DNA from: JADKAC01 sp964492065 | GTDB lineage: Bacteria; Bacteroidota; Bacteroidia; Chitinophagales; BACL12 | Assembly (NCBI GenBank): GCA_964492065.1 | Contig: CAZBHH010000002.1 | Location: 124,001 to 188,000 of the forward strand | Direction of reading: 5' to 3' | Length of the DNA stretch: 64,000 nucleotides | Shown here: in pieces, positions 43,386 through 50,742 of the stretch | Layout of the letters: every line of letters starts with the position of its first letter | How positions within the stretch are numbered: the stretch's first letter is position 1 | The notes under the pieces: generated by a model | Told to the model about the DNA's origin: nothing | Seen by the model: the letters and a program-made list of their open reading frames with translations, nothing else | Database searches by the model: none | Position numbers and translations under genes: made by a program

Positions 43386-44273
43386 TTGACGAAGACAAGT
43401 AAGATTCCGTTGAAAGCCAATTCTTTGGAGGAAAATACAATTGGTATAAAAACTATTTTCTGCCCTACTGACTTTTCAGACCAATCTGCGGATGCGATAC
43501 GCATAGCCGGCAGGATTGCCGAAAAGACCAATGCCTCCATCGTGATCTTTCACGCCTATAAAATTCCATTTGTTGATGAATATATGCCGGGCACAATGGT
43601 TGAGAACCTGATGCAGGAAAATGAGGAAAAGGCAAATGCAGACCTCAAGGCCTTTTTACGGGCACAACATCTCGACAATGGGAATATCACCCTGGAAGCA
43701 AAGATGGGCTTCACCGCCGAAACCATTGCCGATGGCGCCGGCGAAGCACATGCCGATTTAATCGTCATGAGTACCCAGGGCTGTAACAGTGTGGAAGACC
43801 GCATGTTTGGAACTGTAACGTGGAATACCATCCGGTTTTCATCCATCCCGGTACTGGCCATTCCGCAAGATGCGGATATCCCCGAAGGCAGCAATATTAT
43901 TTTCCCGTTTGAATGTATCGATGAAGACATCGATGTGCTGAAACACTGCCTGATGTTCGGCGGCCTGTTTAAAAGTAAGGTCTATGCCATTCATTTCATG
44001 CAGGATGGCACTGTCGCCAATAAGGCAATCGTCAATAAAATAAATACTACATTCAGAAAGGAGATTGCCGACGGCGATTTAAACCTGAATTTTGTTGTCG
44101 ATAAAAATATCACCGAGGCAATCACCCGGTTTGCCGAAACTCACGCCGCCGGCGCTATAGTGATGATTACGCATCACATGGGTTTTATGGCGACAATCTT
44201 CCACATGAGTACCACCCGCCACATCGCATTGTACAATAATATTCCACTGCTGGCATTTAATGCGAGGGCTTAA
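43386..44273 (+). CDS. tandem-domain universal stress protein (UspA family)
   Basis: A 295-aa cytosolic protein with two Usp domains. Domain 1 opens with IKTIFCPTDFSDQSADAIRI and contains DLIVMSTQGCNSVEDRMFG and IRFSSIPVLAI, with part of the nucleotide-binding G-x2-G-x9-G pattern altered. Domain 2 (about 165-295) is more divergent and ends NNIPLLAFNARA. The first in-frame ATG would remove half of domain 1, so translation probably starts at the TTG at 43386. It has an AAAGGAG Shine-Dalgarno at 43371-43377, 8 nt upstream, unusual for this phylum. Two FNR-like palindromes precede the gene. Stress proteins under FNR-type control are known in other bacteria; here this is inference. Confidence 0.87.
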   Translation: MTKTSKIPLKANSLEENTIGIKTIFCPTDFSDQSADAIRIAGRIAEKTNASIVIFHAYKIPFVDEYMPGTMVENLMQENEEKANADLKAFLRAQHLDNGNITLEAKMGFTAETIADGAGEAHADLIVMSTQGCNSVEDRMFGTVTWNTIRFSSIPVLAIPQDADIPEGSNIIFPFECIDEDIDVLKHCLMFGGLFKSKVYAIHFMQDGTVANKAIVNKINTTFRKEIADGDLNLNFVVDKNITEAITRFAETHAAGAIVMITHHMGFMATIFHMSTTRHIALYNNIPLLAFNARA

Positions 44274-44364
44274 GCGGGGAACCCTCCGCAATTCAATACA
44301 CAGTGCGATTATGAACAAAAGGGGAAAAAGTTTTGTAATTTAGTGGGTGCTTACTCAAGCTGAT

Positions 44365-45078
44365 ATGGCCGTAAAAAACAAATTTTCCGTACCCGACTGC
44401 GAGCAGTGTAAAAGTTACAATGATTCCCTGTTTCATTTTTGCCACACGCATGAATCCGCAGCCATCAATGAAAATAAGACCTGTGCCATTTATAAAAAAG
44501 GGCAGGTCATTTTCCACGAAGGCGCCAATTCTTTCGGGTTGTACTGCCTGAACTCGGGGAAGGTGAAACTGTTCAAGATGGCCCCCGACGGCAAGGAGCA
44601 AATCCTGAAAATAGTAACCCCGGGCGACTTTATCGGTTACGGCGCCCTGCTCTCTGCCACACCCTATAAAGTTACAGCCGAAGTAATGGAAGATGCCGTT
44701 GTATGCTTTATTCCCAAGGATTTAATTACGCAACTGTTTAAAGACAATGCACGTTTCAGCGAAGGCATGGTGAAAATGCTCACTAAAACGTTGGATGAAA
44801 CCGTTGAAAAGATGACGCATATCGCCTACAAGCCGGTTCGCGGACGGATTGCGGAAGCGCTGTTGATTCTAAAGGAAACTTATAAATCCGACGAAAACCC
44901 CGAAGGCATTATTCACATCACCCGCGAAGACCTCGCTTCCTATGTGGGCACGGTGAAAGAAACCGCCATCCGGGTACTCAAGGATTTAAAAGAGGAAGGC
45001 CTGGTGACTACCGATAACCACGCCATCAAAGTACTCAATGCCAAAGGGCTCGCCAGAGTTTGCGAATTATACGATTGA
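44365..45078 (+). CDS. FNR/CRP-family transcriptional regulator with candidate Fe-S cysteines
   Basis: A 237-aa regulator. The cyclic-nucleotide-binding-like sensor domain has KGQVIFHEGANSFGLYCL and TPGDFIGYGALLS. The dimerisation helix is followed by a Crp-type winged helix (about 165-237; THIAYKPVRGRIAEALLIL, REDLASYVGTVKETAIRVL). The recognition helix keeps Glu and Arg (KETAIR), the pair that reads TGA/TCA in CRP and FNR. Cysteines at 12, 15, 26 and 114 compare with FNR Cys20, 23, 29 and 122, and the last aligns closely (VVCFIP versus MVCEIP), so an oxygen-labile cluster is possible. I chose the ATG at 44365; a GTG 18 nt upstream is the alternative. Confidence 0.9.
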   Translation: MAVKNKFSVPDCEQCKSYNDSLFHFCHTHESAAINENKTCAIYKKGQVIFHEGANSFGLYCLNSGKVKLFKMAPDGKEQILKIVTPGDFIGYGALLSATPYKVTAEVMEDAVVCFIPKDLITQLFKDNARFSEGMVKMLTKTLDETVEKMTHIAYKPVRGRIAEALLILKETYKSDENPEGIIHITREDLASYVGTVKETAIRVLKDLKEEGLVTTDNHAIKVLNAKGLARVCELYD

Positions 45079-45099
45079 AATCCGGCGCTCCGACCGCTA

Positions 45100-45639
45100 T
45101 TAAAACCAGGGCCGACCATGCCCGGGCATAAACGGCCAGGGAATTGCTACCAGGATAATAATCAGCGCAATAATAAACCATACAAACTGGCTCTTATTTG
45201 CTGCAATTGCCGATGTTGCCTTTTTTGCCTTGAAATACCCTACGTGAATCAACAACAATGCGAGGCACATCAATACGGCGTGTTCCAACACGAAAAACCG
45301 ATCACTGCTGTTGCCTAACATTTCTTTAAACGCCTTTAATTTAAAATTGGTCCTGGCTTCCAGATTGACGTAAACCAAAACGAGGCCCACCAAAAATTGT
45401 ATATCGGCAAAAATTAAAGTAAACAGTCCGGCTTTCTTTGTTTTGCCTGCATACGGCGCTCCACTGCTACGGCCTTTATTCGCAAAATAAATAGCTGCAA
45501 TCAGTGCGATGAGTATCAGGTAGCGCAATGTGGAATGCAAATCCAATAAACCCCGGTACATCCCTTCGGGTATTGGAAATGACGGTATAGCACCATTTAA
45601 TAATACTTTGGGCAAAATAGTAAGTAAATGTGTGTACAT
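45100..45639 (-). CDS. multi-pass membrane protein, 'cytochrome B'-like Bacteroidota family
   Basis: A 179-aa inner-membrane protein with about four helices: near 37-54 (YLILIALIAAIYFANK), 72-90 (LFTLIFADIQFLVGLVLVY), 117-135 (FVLEHAVLMCLALLLIHVG) and 148-168 (FVWFIIALIIILVAIPWPF). It belongs to a small conserved Bacteroidota family often labelled cytochrome B, based on conserved His residues in LLDLHSTLRYL and VLEHAVLM that could ligate haem. This ligation is unproven. It lies 15 nt downstream of a small Gln/Lys-rich gene, probably in one operon. Confidence 0.72.
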   Translation of the reverse strand: MYTHLLTILPKVLLNGAIPSFPIPEGMYRGLLDLHSTLRYLILIALIAAIYFANKGRSSGAPYAGKTKKAGLFTLIFADIQFLVGLVLVYVNLEARTNFKLKAFKEMLGNSSDRFFVLEHAVLMCLALLLIHVGYFKAKKATSAIAANKSQFVWFIIALIIILVAIPWPFMPGHGRPWF

Positions 45640-45654
45640 GATGGCCTGTCTTTT

Positions 45655-45957
45655 TTATTTTTTCAATAAACTTTTAAATTCCTCTTTTTTCTCATTGAAT
45701 AATTTTTGTTGTTCGGGTGTAAGCACCGAGTGAATACTTTGCAGGAAATCCTGGCGGGCATCTTTCATGCCTTCCTTATCGCCTTCCTGCTTATTTTGTT
45801 TGCGCTCCTGGATAAATGTTCGCAGTGCGGCTTCGATGGTTGATGCCTGTGAATCGTTAATTCCCAATTGTGCTTTTAATGCATTGATAAACGCCTCAGC
45901 ACGCTCTGCGCCGCCTTTTTTTGCGCCGCCGCTAAATTTTGAAAAAATGTTTCCCAT
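45655..45957 (-). CDS. small hydrophilic helical protein, unknown function
   Basis: A 100-aa soluble protein, Lys/Gln/Glu-rich and predicted helical, starting MGNIFSKFSGGAKKGGAERA and containing LTPEQQKLFNEKKEEF, which resembles the LTxxQ element of Spy/CpxP-type chaperones. There is no signal peptide, so the Spy resemblance may be superficial. It precedes the membrane protein gene by 15 nt and is likely cotranscribed. I do not recognise a named family with confidence. Confidence 0.65.
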   Translation of the reverse strand: MGNIFSKFSGGAKKGGAERAEAFINALKAQLGINDSQASTIEAALRTFIQERKQNKQEGDKEGMKDARQDFLQSIHSVLTPEQQKLFNEKKEEFKSLLKK

Positions 45958-46017
45958 TGTTAATAGAGTTTAAATGCCTTTGTTATAAAGATATATTAGA
46001 ATTCGGAAATTCAAAAT

Positions 46018-46054
46018 AAAAAGGCAACAAATCAATAAAATCTGTTGCCTTTTT
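46018..46054 (-). terminator. strong intrinsic terminator after TonB receptor gene
   Basis: AAAAAGGCAACA pairs with TGTTGCCTTTTT (12 bp perfect) around a 13-nt loop. It lies 14 nt beyond the minus-strand stop at 46068. The flanking A/T runs let it act on either strand. Confidence 0.8.
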
Positions 46055-46067
46055 GTTCAATGCTCGC

Positions 46068-48479
46068 TTAAAATCTGCCTCTGAGTGCAATGAAAATATT
46101 TCTGCCCGGAGCAGAAATGCCCGATGCAAATACCCTGTAATTCAAATCGAGAATATTTTCACATCCGGCCTGCACTTGCAGAAAATCCGTTATCGCATAG
46201 GCTGCTTTAAAGTTTAATGTAAACCAGGATGGCATACCATCAACACTTGCAGAACTCAGATTGTCCTCACCTCCGGTGATGTTGTAATCCTCGAGATGTT
46301 TCCACCCGTTATAGAGGCTGTAACACTCCGCATGGAACTTGGAAATCTGCAGGTTCAGCGATGTTTTACCGTACAACGGCGGTATGTGATCCAATGGCGA
46401 AGGCGTGCTGTCGGTTTCAATTCTGCCATAGGTATAATTGATATAACTGCTCAGCGATAAATACTCGGTAATAGTTATATCGATACCTGCATTGAAACCG
46501 TAAATGTACGCTTTGCCGAAATTCGTCGAAGTGAGCACCTGGCTCAACTCGCCGTCGTACATAATGGAATCCTCGCCGTTGAATGTGCCCGGTGCAGTGG
46601 TGAAGTAATTGCGGTACAACGTATAAAATCCGGTCACTTCCAACTCCACCACATCGCGGAACTCTTTCACGATTTGCAAATCGGTGTTGAACGTGTACTC
46701 GGGTTTTAAGTCGGGGTTGGGCACCACTACAATACCCGGTTCACTGTCGAACACCTTTGCGAGGTCATCAATATTCGGCGATTTGAAACCCGATGATTCC
46801 AGGAGTGCGATCTTCCAGCTATCCGACGGCAGGAAAGTCAAACCAATGCTGCCCGTGAGCGCACTGTTGTTCTGCGAAATTTCCGAATAGGGAAACGGGT
46901 AAAAAGTTGTATCGATGAAACGTGCATCCAATTGCGTGACATTGAAGCGCAATCCATCGTGTAAAATCAGCTTGTCACCCGCAAAACTCAGCGAGTGATT
47001 GGCATACACCGCATACATATTCATCTGTGAACCGCCATCCGGGTAACGTGTACTCTCAGGCGATACTTCATTTGAAAATATGTCGGTGGATGTCGCTACC
47101 GATTTGACATCATTTAAATACCCTTCGATACCGTAATGCAATTTATTCTTCCGGATATTCTTCATAAAATCCGCAGTGAGCCCGATTACGCTGACATTTT
47201 CGGTGCGGCTGGACAAGTCGGGCTTACCGAATCCCCTGTCGTTCCTACTCTCTTCAATCCACTGGTAACTCGCCGTAATATGCATGGCATCGTACAGTTT
47301 CGTGGATTGGGTATTGGTATACTGGTAAGACGCCAGGAACCTCGTCTGCGGACCGTAATACCACTCAGCGCTTTTCAATGTGTTCGGCCCGCTGCCCGCT
47401 CTCGTGAGCCGGTCGTACCGCGGCACGTCCGAAGAAGTCGAAAACTGCAGGTTCAATAAATGCGTATTTTGGATATTCGGCTGATATAAAATCTTTTCCA
47501 AAATATCGTACTGCGTATAACCGCTGGAAACCTGTTTGGTGGAGTCGGAGTTTTTAATAATGGTATCCACGCCATTTATGGTTTGCTGGTAATACGGCCT
47601 GAAGCCGAAGCTGCCGTACTTATTGTTCTTATTTGGATTGGCGCCGGCATGCAGATCGTCAAAATCTGAAAAAGTAACGGAAGTTAAAGATGCAATCTTT
47701 TTGCCCGCCAGATTCAAATCAAAATGAGCGGTTTTATCGCTTGCGGCAGTGCCGTATCTCGCCGATACATTACCGCTCGCCACGGCGTTGCCACCGGTGA
47801 GCAATTTGGGATCCTTCGACCGGAAATGGATAACGCCTCCGAGGGCATCGCTGCCGTAAACCACCGATGACGGCCCATAGGCGATTTCCACATTGTCGAG
47901 CATTGCCTGGTCCATCGTAATGCTGTTTTGCAGGTGTCCTGCCCGGTAGATAGCATTGTTCATGCGCACGCCGTCCACCACCAACAGTATCCTGCTCGCT
48001 TCAAACCCCCGCAGTATCGGGCTGCCGCCGCCGAACTGACTTTTCTGTACTAACACCTCACCGGTGTTCTGTAAAACATCGGCCATAGACATTGCATTTT
48101 CAAACGCAATATCCGAGCTGCTGATCACATTGATCTGTTGCGGTAAAGTGCGCAAGCTGTCCGGGAACCTGCTCCCCGATACTACCACCGGGTTGAGGTC
48201 GTACGTCTTGCGCAATATTTCCACTTTACTTCCCTCGGCTAAGGTGCTTTTCATGACAATAGCAGTTTCATAACCCATTTTGCTGAACAAGAGCATTTCA
48301 GTGGGCGCACTGCTGATATCGACCATCCCGTTTAATCCCGTTATGCCGATAATTTCATGGTCGGCCATTACCGCCACATCGGCTAAGGGATTATGCGTAG
48401 TCTTATCGATTACTTGCACAGTCTGTGCAATGAGATACACAGGCATGCAGCCCAGTATCATGCATAACATTCTTTTCAT
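46068..48479 (-). CDS. TonB-dependent receptor (haem/siderophore-type plug)
   Basis: An 803-aa outer-membrane transporter. Signal peptide MKRMLCMILGCMPVYLIAQ is followed by a short CarboxypepD_reg-like domain (VQVIDKTTHNPLADVAVMA). The plug domain shows VVVSGSRFPDSLRTLPQQI, ADVLQNTGEVLVQKSQFGG, SPILRGFEASRILLVVDGV and VEIAYGPSSVVYGSDALGG, close to haemoglobin/siderophore receptors. The C-terminus GISAPGRNIFIALRGRF is the last barrel strand. The frame extends 36 nt upstream, but the ATG at 48479 starts the signal peptide. It lies 73 nt downstream of the 171-aa gene and probably forms an operon with it. The substrate is unknown. Confidence 0.9.
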   Translation of the reverse strand: MKRMLCMILGCMPVYLIAQTVQVIDKTTHNPLADVAVMADHEIIGITGLNGMVDISSAPTEMLLFSKMGYETAIVMKSTLAEGSKVEILRKTYDLNPVVVSGSRFPDSLRTLPQQINVISSSDIAFENAMSMADVLQNTGEVLVQKSQFGGGSPILRGFEASRILLVVDGVRMNNAIYRAGHLQNSITMDQAMLDNVEIAYGPSSVVYGSDALGGVIHFRSKDPKLLTGGNAVASGNVSARYGTAASDKTAHFDLNLAGKKIASLTSVTFSDFDDLHAGANPNKNNKYGSFGFRPYYQQTINGVDTIIKNSDSTKQVSSGYTQYDILEKILYQPNIQNTHLLNLQFSTSSDVPRYDRLTRAGSGPNTLKSAEWYYGPQTRFLASYQYTNTQSTKLYDAMHITASYQWIEESRNDRGFGKPDLSSRTENVSVIGLTADFMKNIRKNKLHYGIEGYLNDVKSVATSTDIFSNEVSPESTRYPDGGSQMNMYAVYANHSLSFAGDKLILHDGLRFNVTQLDARFIDTTFYPFPYSEISQNNSALTGSIGLTFLPSDSWKIALLESSGFKSPNIDDLAKVFDSEPGIVVVPNPDLKPEYTFNTDLQIVKEFRDVVELEVTGFYTLYRNYFTTAPGTFNGEDSIMYDGELSQVLTSTNFGKAYIYGFNAGIDITITEYLSLSSYINYTYGRIETDSTPSPLDHIPPLYGKTSLNLQISKFHAECYSLYNGWKHLEDYNITGGEDNLSSASVDGMPSWFTLNFKAAYAITDFLQVQAGCENILDLNYRVFASGISAPGRNIFIALRGRF

Positions 48480-48552
48480 AGACTTATTTATTAATGATAA
48501 AATCAATCCGGCCACTACAGGATTGTATGACCGGTGTATTCATTGTCGCAAT

Positions 48553-49068
48553 TCAACAATGCCGGCGGGGCGGCGGGAAGTCCACAGCCTGGAAACCGGG
48601 CAATAATCCCCCGGATGCTACCTGGAATTCGCAAATTGAAACAGGGATTTGAGCGCCGGTTAAATACTGGCAGGGGCTTATAAAAACTTTTATCTCAAAT
48701 TTTATTTTGCTATTGCCGACCGGCATATCCGCATTGCCTGTAGGTGTATTATTATCTACCTGTTCATTGAGTTTTTTCAGGATATCTGTTTCGTGCTTAT
48801 CGCGATAGGCGACAATGGTATAGGTGTCTTTTGAACGTGTCAATTCCACAATATCGTACATAGCGCCATTATAGATACATTCTTTGCCTTCGTCCACAAA
48901 TACGAGCTGATCCGCCGGTATATCCTCGAGAGTAACTAAATCTTCTGCGTTAAAGCGGTGATGTACTGTCTGCTTAAGTTCAAGTGTTTTCCACCGGAAA
49001 TGAAAATAAAACCCAGTGGTATTGTAAAGAAAAACGGGTAAAAACAATATTGCAAACAGCTTATTCAA
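48553..49068 (-). CDS. exported or membrane-anchored protein of unknown function preceding TonB receptor
   Basis: A 171-aa protein with one N-terminal hydrophobic segment (LFAILFLPVFLYNTTGFYF). The middle has a compact alpha/beta-like segment (LVTLEDIPADQLVFVDEGKE, DIVELTRSKDTYTIVAYRD) and the end is Pro/Cys-rich (SPCQYLTGAQIPVSICEF). I recognise no named family, but similar small proteins sit in front of TonB receptors in other Bacteroidota. Same strand as the receptor gene and 73 nt upstream of it, so an accessory role in uptake is possible. Start is the only ATG compatible with the hydrophobic N-terminus. Confidence 0.65.
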   Translation of the reverse strand: MNKLFAILFLPVFLYNTTGFYFHFRWKTLELKQTVHHRFNAEDLVTLEDIPADQLVFVDEGKECIYNGAMYDIVELTRSKDTYTIVAYRDKHETDILKKLNEQVDNNTPTGNADMPVGNSKIKFEIKVFISPCQYLTGAQIPVSICEFQVASGGLLPGFQAVDFPPPRRHC

Positions 49069-49081
49069 TAAGTAGGTTTTG

Positions 49082-49153
49082 TAGCCCCGGCGGGAATCGA
49101 ACCCACATCAGAAGAACCGGAATCTTCCATTCTATCCATTGAACTACGGAGCC
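49082..49153 (-). tRNA. tRNA-Arg (anticodon CCG)
   Basis: 72 nt fold as a full cloverleaf: acceptor GGCTCCG/CGGGGCT, D-stem GTTC/GAAT, anticodon stem GAAGA/TCTTC with loop TTCCGGT, variable TGAT, T-stem GTGGG/CCCGC with loop TTCGATT, discriminator A. Anticodon CCG reads the arginine codon CGG. Position 1-72 is a G-U pair and no CCA is encoded. Confidence 0.93.
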
Positions 49154-49360
49154 GTATTACCGGCAAAGTTAATAGATTGCAACTGTTAGCCAAGTGCTTT
49201 TATTGAAGAGCTGTAACTCCCGGATTCGGAGGAAATCCGGCTTGCCTTAACATGGTGAGCGGGTAGTACTTCGAAGCACTTGTCTTTTACCGGCAGCGCC
49301 AATGGCCAAAAACAGCGGACTCACAAAGCAACAATTGCAAATTTTTCCGAATTTTATACT

Positions 49361-50548
49361 ATGAAACATTTGACAGGAATAACTGCAATAGCCTGTTTTG
49401 CATCGGTTGTATTGCAGGTGAACGCACAGGATGTTCAATTCTTCCAGGGCGACTGGCAGGCGCTGAATGCGGCGGCGGAATTGCAAAATAAGATTATCAT
49501 GGTAGATGCCTACACCGACTGGTGCGGCCCATGCAAAGAAATGGATAAAGTCATGTTCCACGACAATCCAAGGGTGTCGGAGTATATCAACACACATTTT
49601 CTCGCCTATAAAGTGGACTGTGAACGGGATTTCGGACTGGTATTTTCCAGGAAATTCAAAGTATCGGGCTATCCATCCCTATTGTTTTTCAATGCGAAAG
49701 GACAGTTAATCGAACGCCAGCTCGGCTACGATTCCGATGAAGATAACTTTTTAGCTTCACTCGATGCAGTGGTTCACATGGATCAGAACGACACCTACGG
49801 ATACGATGCGAAACTATTGGATATGCCCTGGCCGGATTTTTATGCGCAGGCGTATCGCAATGCGAATGACAGCACCTGGAAATTTCCAAAGGATGCGGAT
49901 ATCGGCGCATTTTTATTTCGGCAGGATGATCTCACCTCAGAAATCAGTTGGGCAGTAATGTGCCGATTCACATTGGATTCTGTTTTAACTGAAGTATTTA
50001 AGACGCATTTCGACACCTACCGGAAACTCTATAAAAAGGAAGCGGAAATCAAAATGCAAAGCATCCTGTTTGCCGAGGCAGTAGAGGCGGCGAAAGCCGG
50101 GGATGAAGTCAAGTTCAATCGAGTGATTGCCGAAGTAGATACCTACTTTCCCGGCGATCCCGATTTTTTGAAAATTCAACTTCAACAATACTTTTACAAG
50201 GCGACCAAAAATTGGGAATCCTATGCCGGTCTGATGAGCGCAACAATTGCAGAGGGAAAGGTGCCGGTAAACATCAACTCCATTAACAGCGCCGCTTGGA
50301 CACTGTACGAGAAGTGCGACGACCCGGCCGTTCTCGAAATTGCAAAAGGGTGGTTTCAACCCTACCTGGCCACTCTGGACTCCTACCCCGCCATGGATAC
50401 GTATGCCGCCCTGCTCTATAAATTAAACGATCTGGACCAGGCCGAATTATGGGCGAACAAAGCCATTGCAACCGGGAAACAAAACGGCATGGATGTTCAG
50501 GACACCGAATTGTTGTTGCAAAAAATCAGGGAAGCGGGCAATAAATAA
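49361..50548 (+). CDS. exported thioredoxin-like protein with helical C-terminal domain
   Basis: A 395-aa periplasmic protein. A signal peptide (MKHLTGITAIACFASVVLQV, cleaved after about 22) precedes a thioredoxin_7-type domain (about 25-150) with active-site Cys55 and Cys58 in YTDWCGPCKEMD, the linker helix VSEYINTHFLAYKVDCERD and the cis-Pro loop VSGYPSLLFFN. The C-terminal two-thirds are helical and tetratricopeptide-like (NRVIAEVDTYFPGDPDFLK, YAALLYKLNDLDQAELWAN). It is likely a thiol reductase or isomerase of the cell envelope. It lies between two minus-strand tRNA-Arg genes on the opposite strand. The start is chosen to give the signal peptide. Confidence 0.87.
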   Translation: MKHLTGITAIACFASVVLQVNAQDVQFFQGDWQALNAAAELQNKIIMVDAYTDWCGPCKEMDKVMFHDNPRVSEYINTHFLAYKVDCERDFGLVFSRKFKVSGYPSLLFFNAKGQLIERQLGYDSDEDNFLASLDAVVHMDQNDTYGYDAKLLDMPWPDFYAQAYRNANDSTWKFPKDADIGAFLFRQDDLTSEISWAVMCRFTLDSVLTEVFKTHFDTYRKLYKKEAEIKMQSILFAEAVEAAKAGDEVKFNRVIAEVDTYFPGDPDFLKIQLQQYFYKATKNWESYAGLMSATIAEGKVPVNINSINSAAWTLYEKCDDPAVLEIAKGWFQPYLATLDSYPAMDTYAALLYKLNDLDQAELWANKAIATGKQNGMDVQDTELLLQKIREAGNK

Positions 50549-50599
50549 ACTTCGGAGAAGGATGCAATGAGCGATGATTACATCCGCTACTGCACAATA

Positions 50600-50632
50600 A
50601 AAACGGCCTCCCTTCGCGGCAATCGGCCTTTT
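50600..50632. terminator. hairpin between thioredoxin-like gene and tRNA-Arg(CCU)
   Basis: AAAA-c-GGCC pairs with GGCC-TTTT (8 bp, one bulged C) around a 16-nt loop. It sits between the convergent protein gene and tRNA and may terminate both. Confidence 0.4.
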
Positions 50633-50635
50633 GTG

Positions 50636-50707
50636 TAGTCCCGACAGGAATCGAACCTGTATCAAAAGTTTAGGAAACTTCTATTCTATCCATTGAACTA
50701 CGGGACC
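50636..50707 (-). tRNA. tRNA-Arg (anticodon CCU)
   Basis: 72-nt cloverleaf: acceptor GGTCCCG/CGGGACT, D-stem GTTC/GAAT, anticodon stem GAAGT/ACTTT with loop TTCCTAA, variable TGAT, T-stem ACAGG/CCTGT with loop TTCGATT, discriminator A. Anticodon CCU reads AGG. As in the other tRNA-Arg, 1-72 is a G-U pair and CCA is not encoded. Confidence 0.93.
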
Positions 50708-50742
50708 AGCGGGTGCAAAGATAAAAATTCAATCCGGCTCTA

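Noticed and set aside
45655..45957. Spy/CpxP periplasmic chaperone
   Set aside because: There is no signal peptide and the LTPEQQ element is short, so the resemblance is too weak to name the gene.
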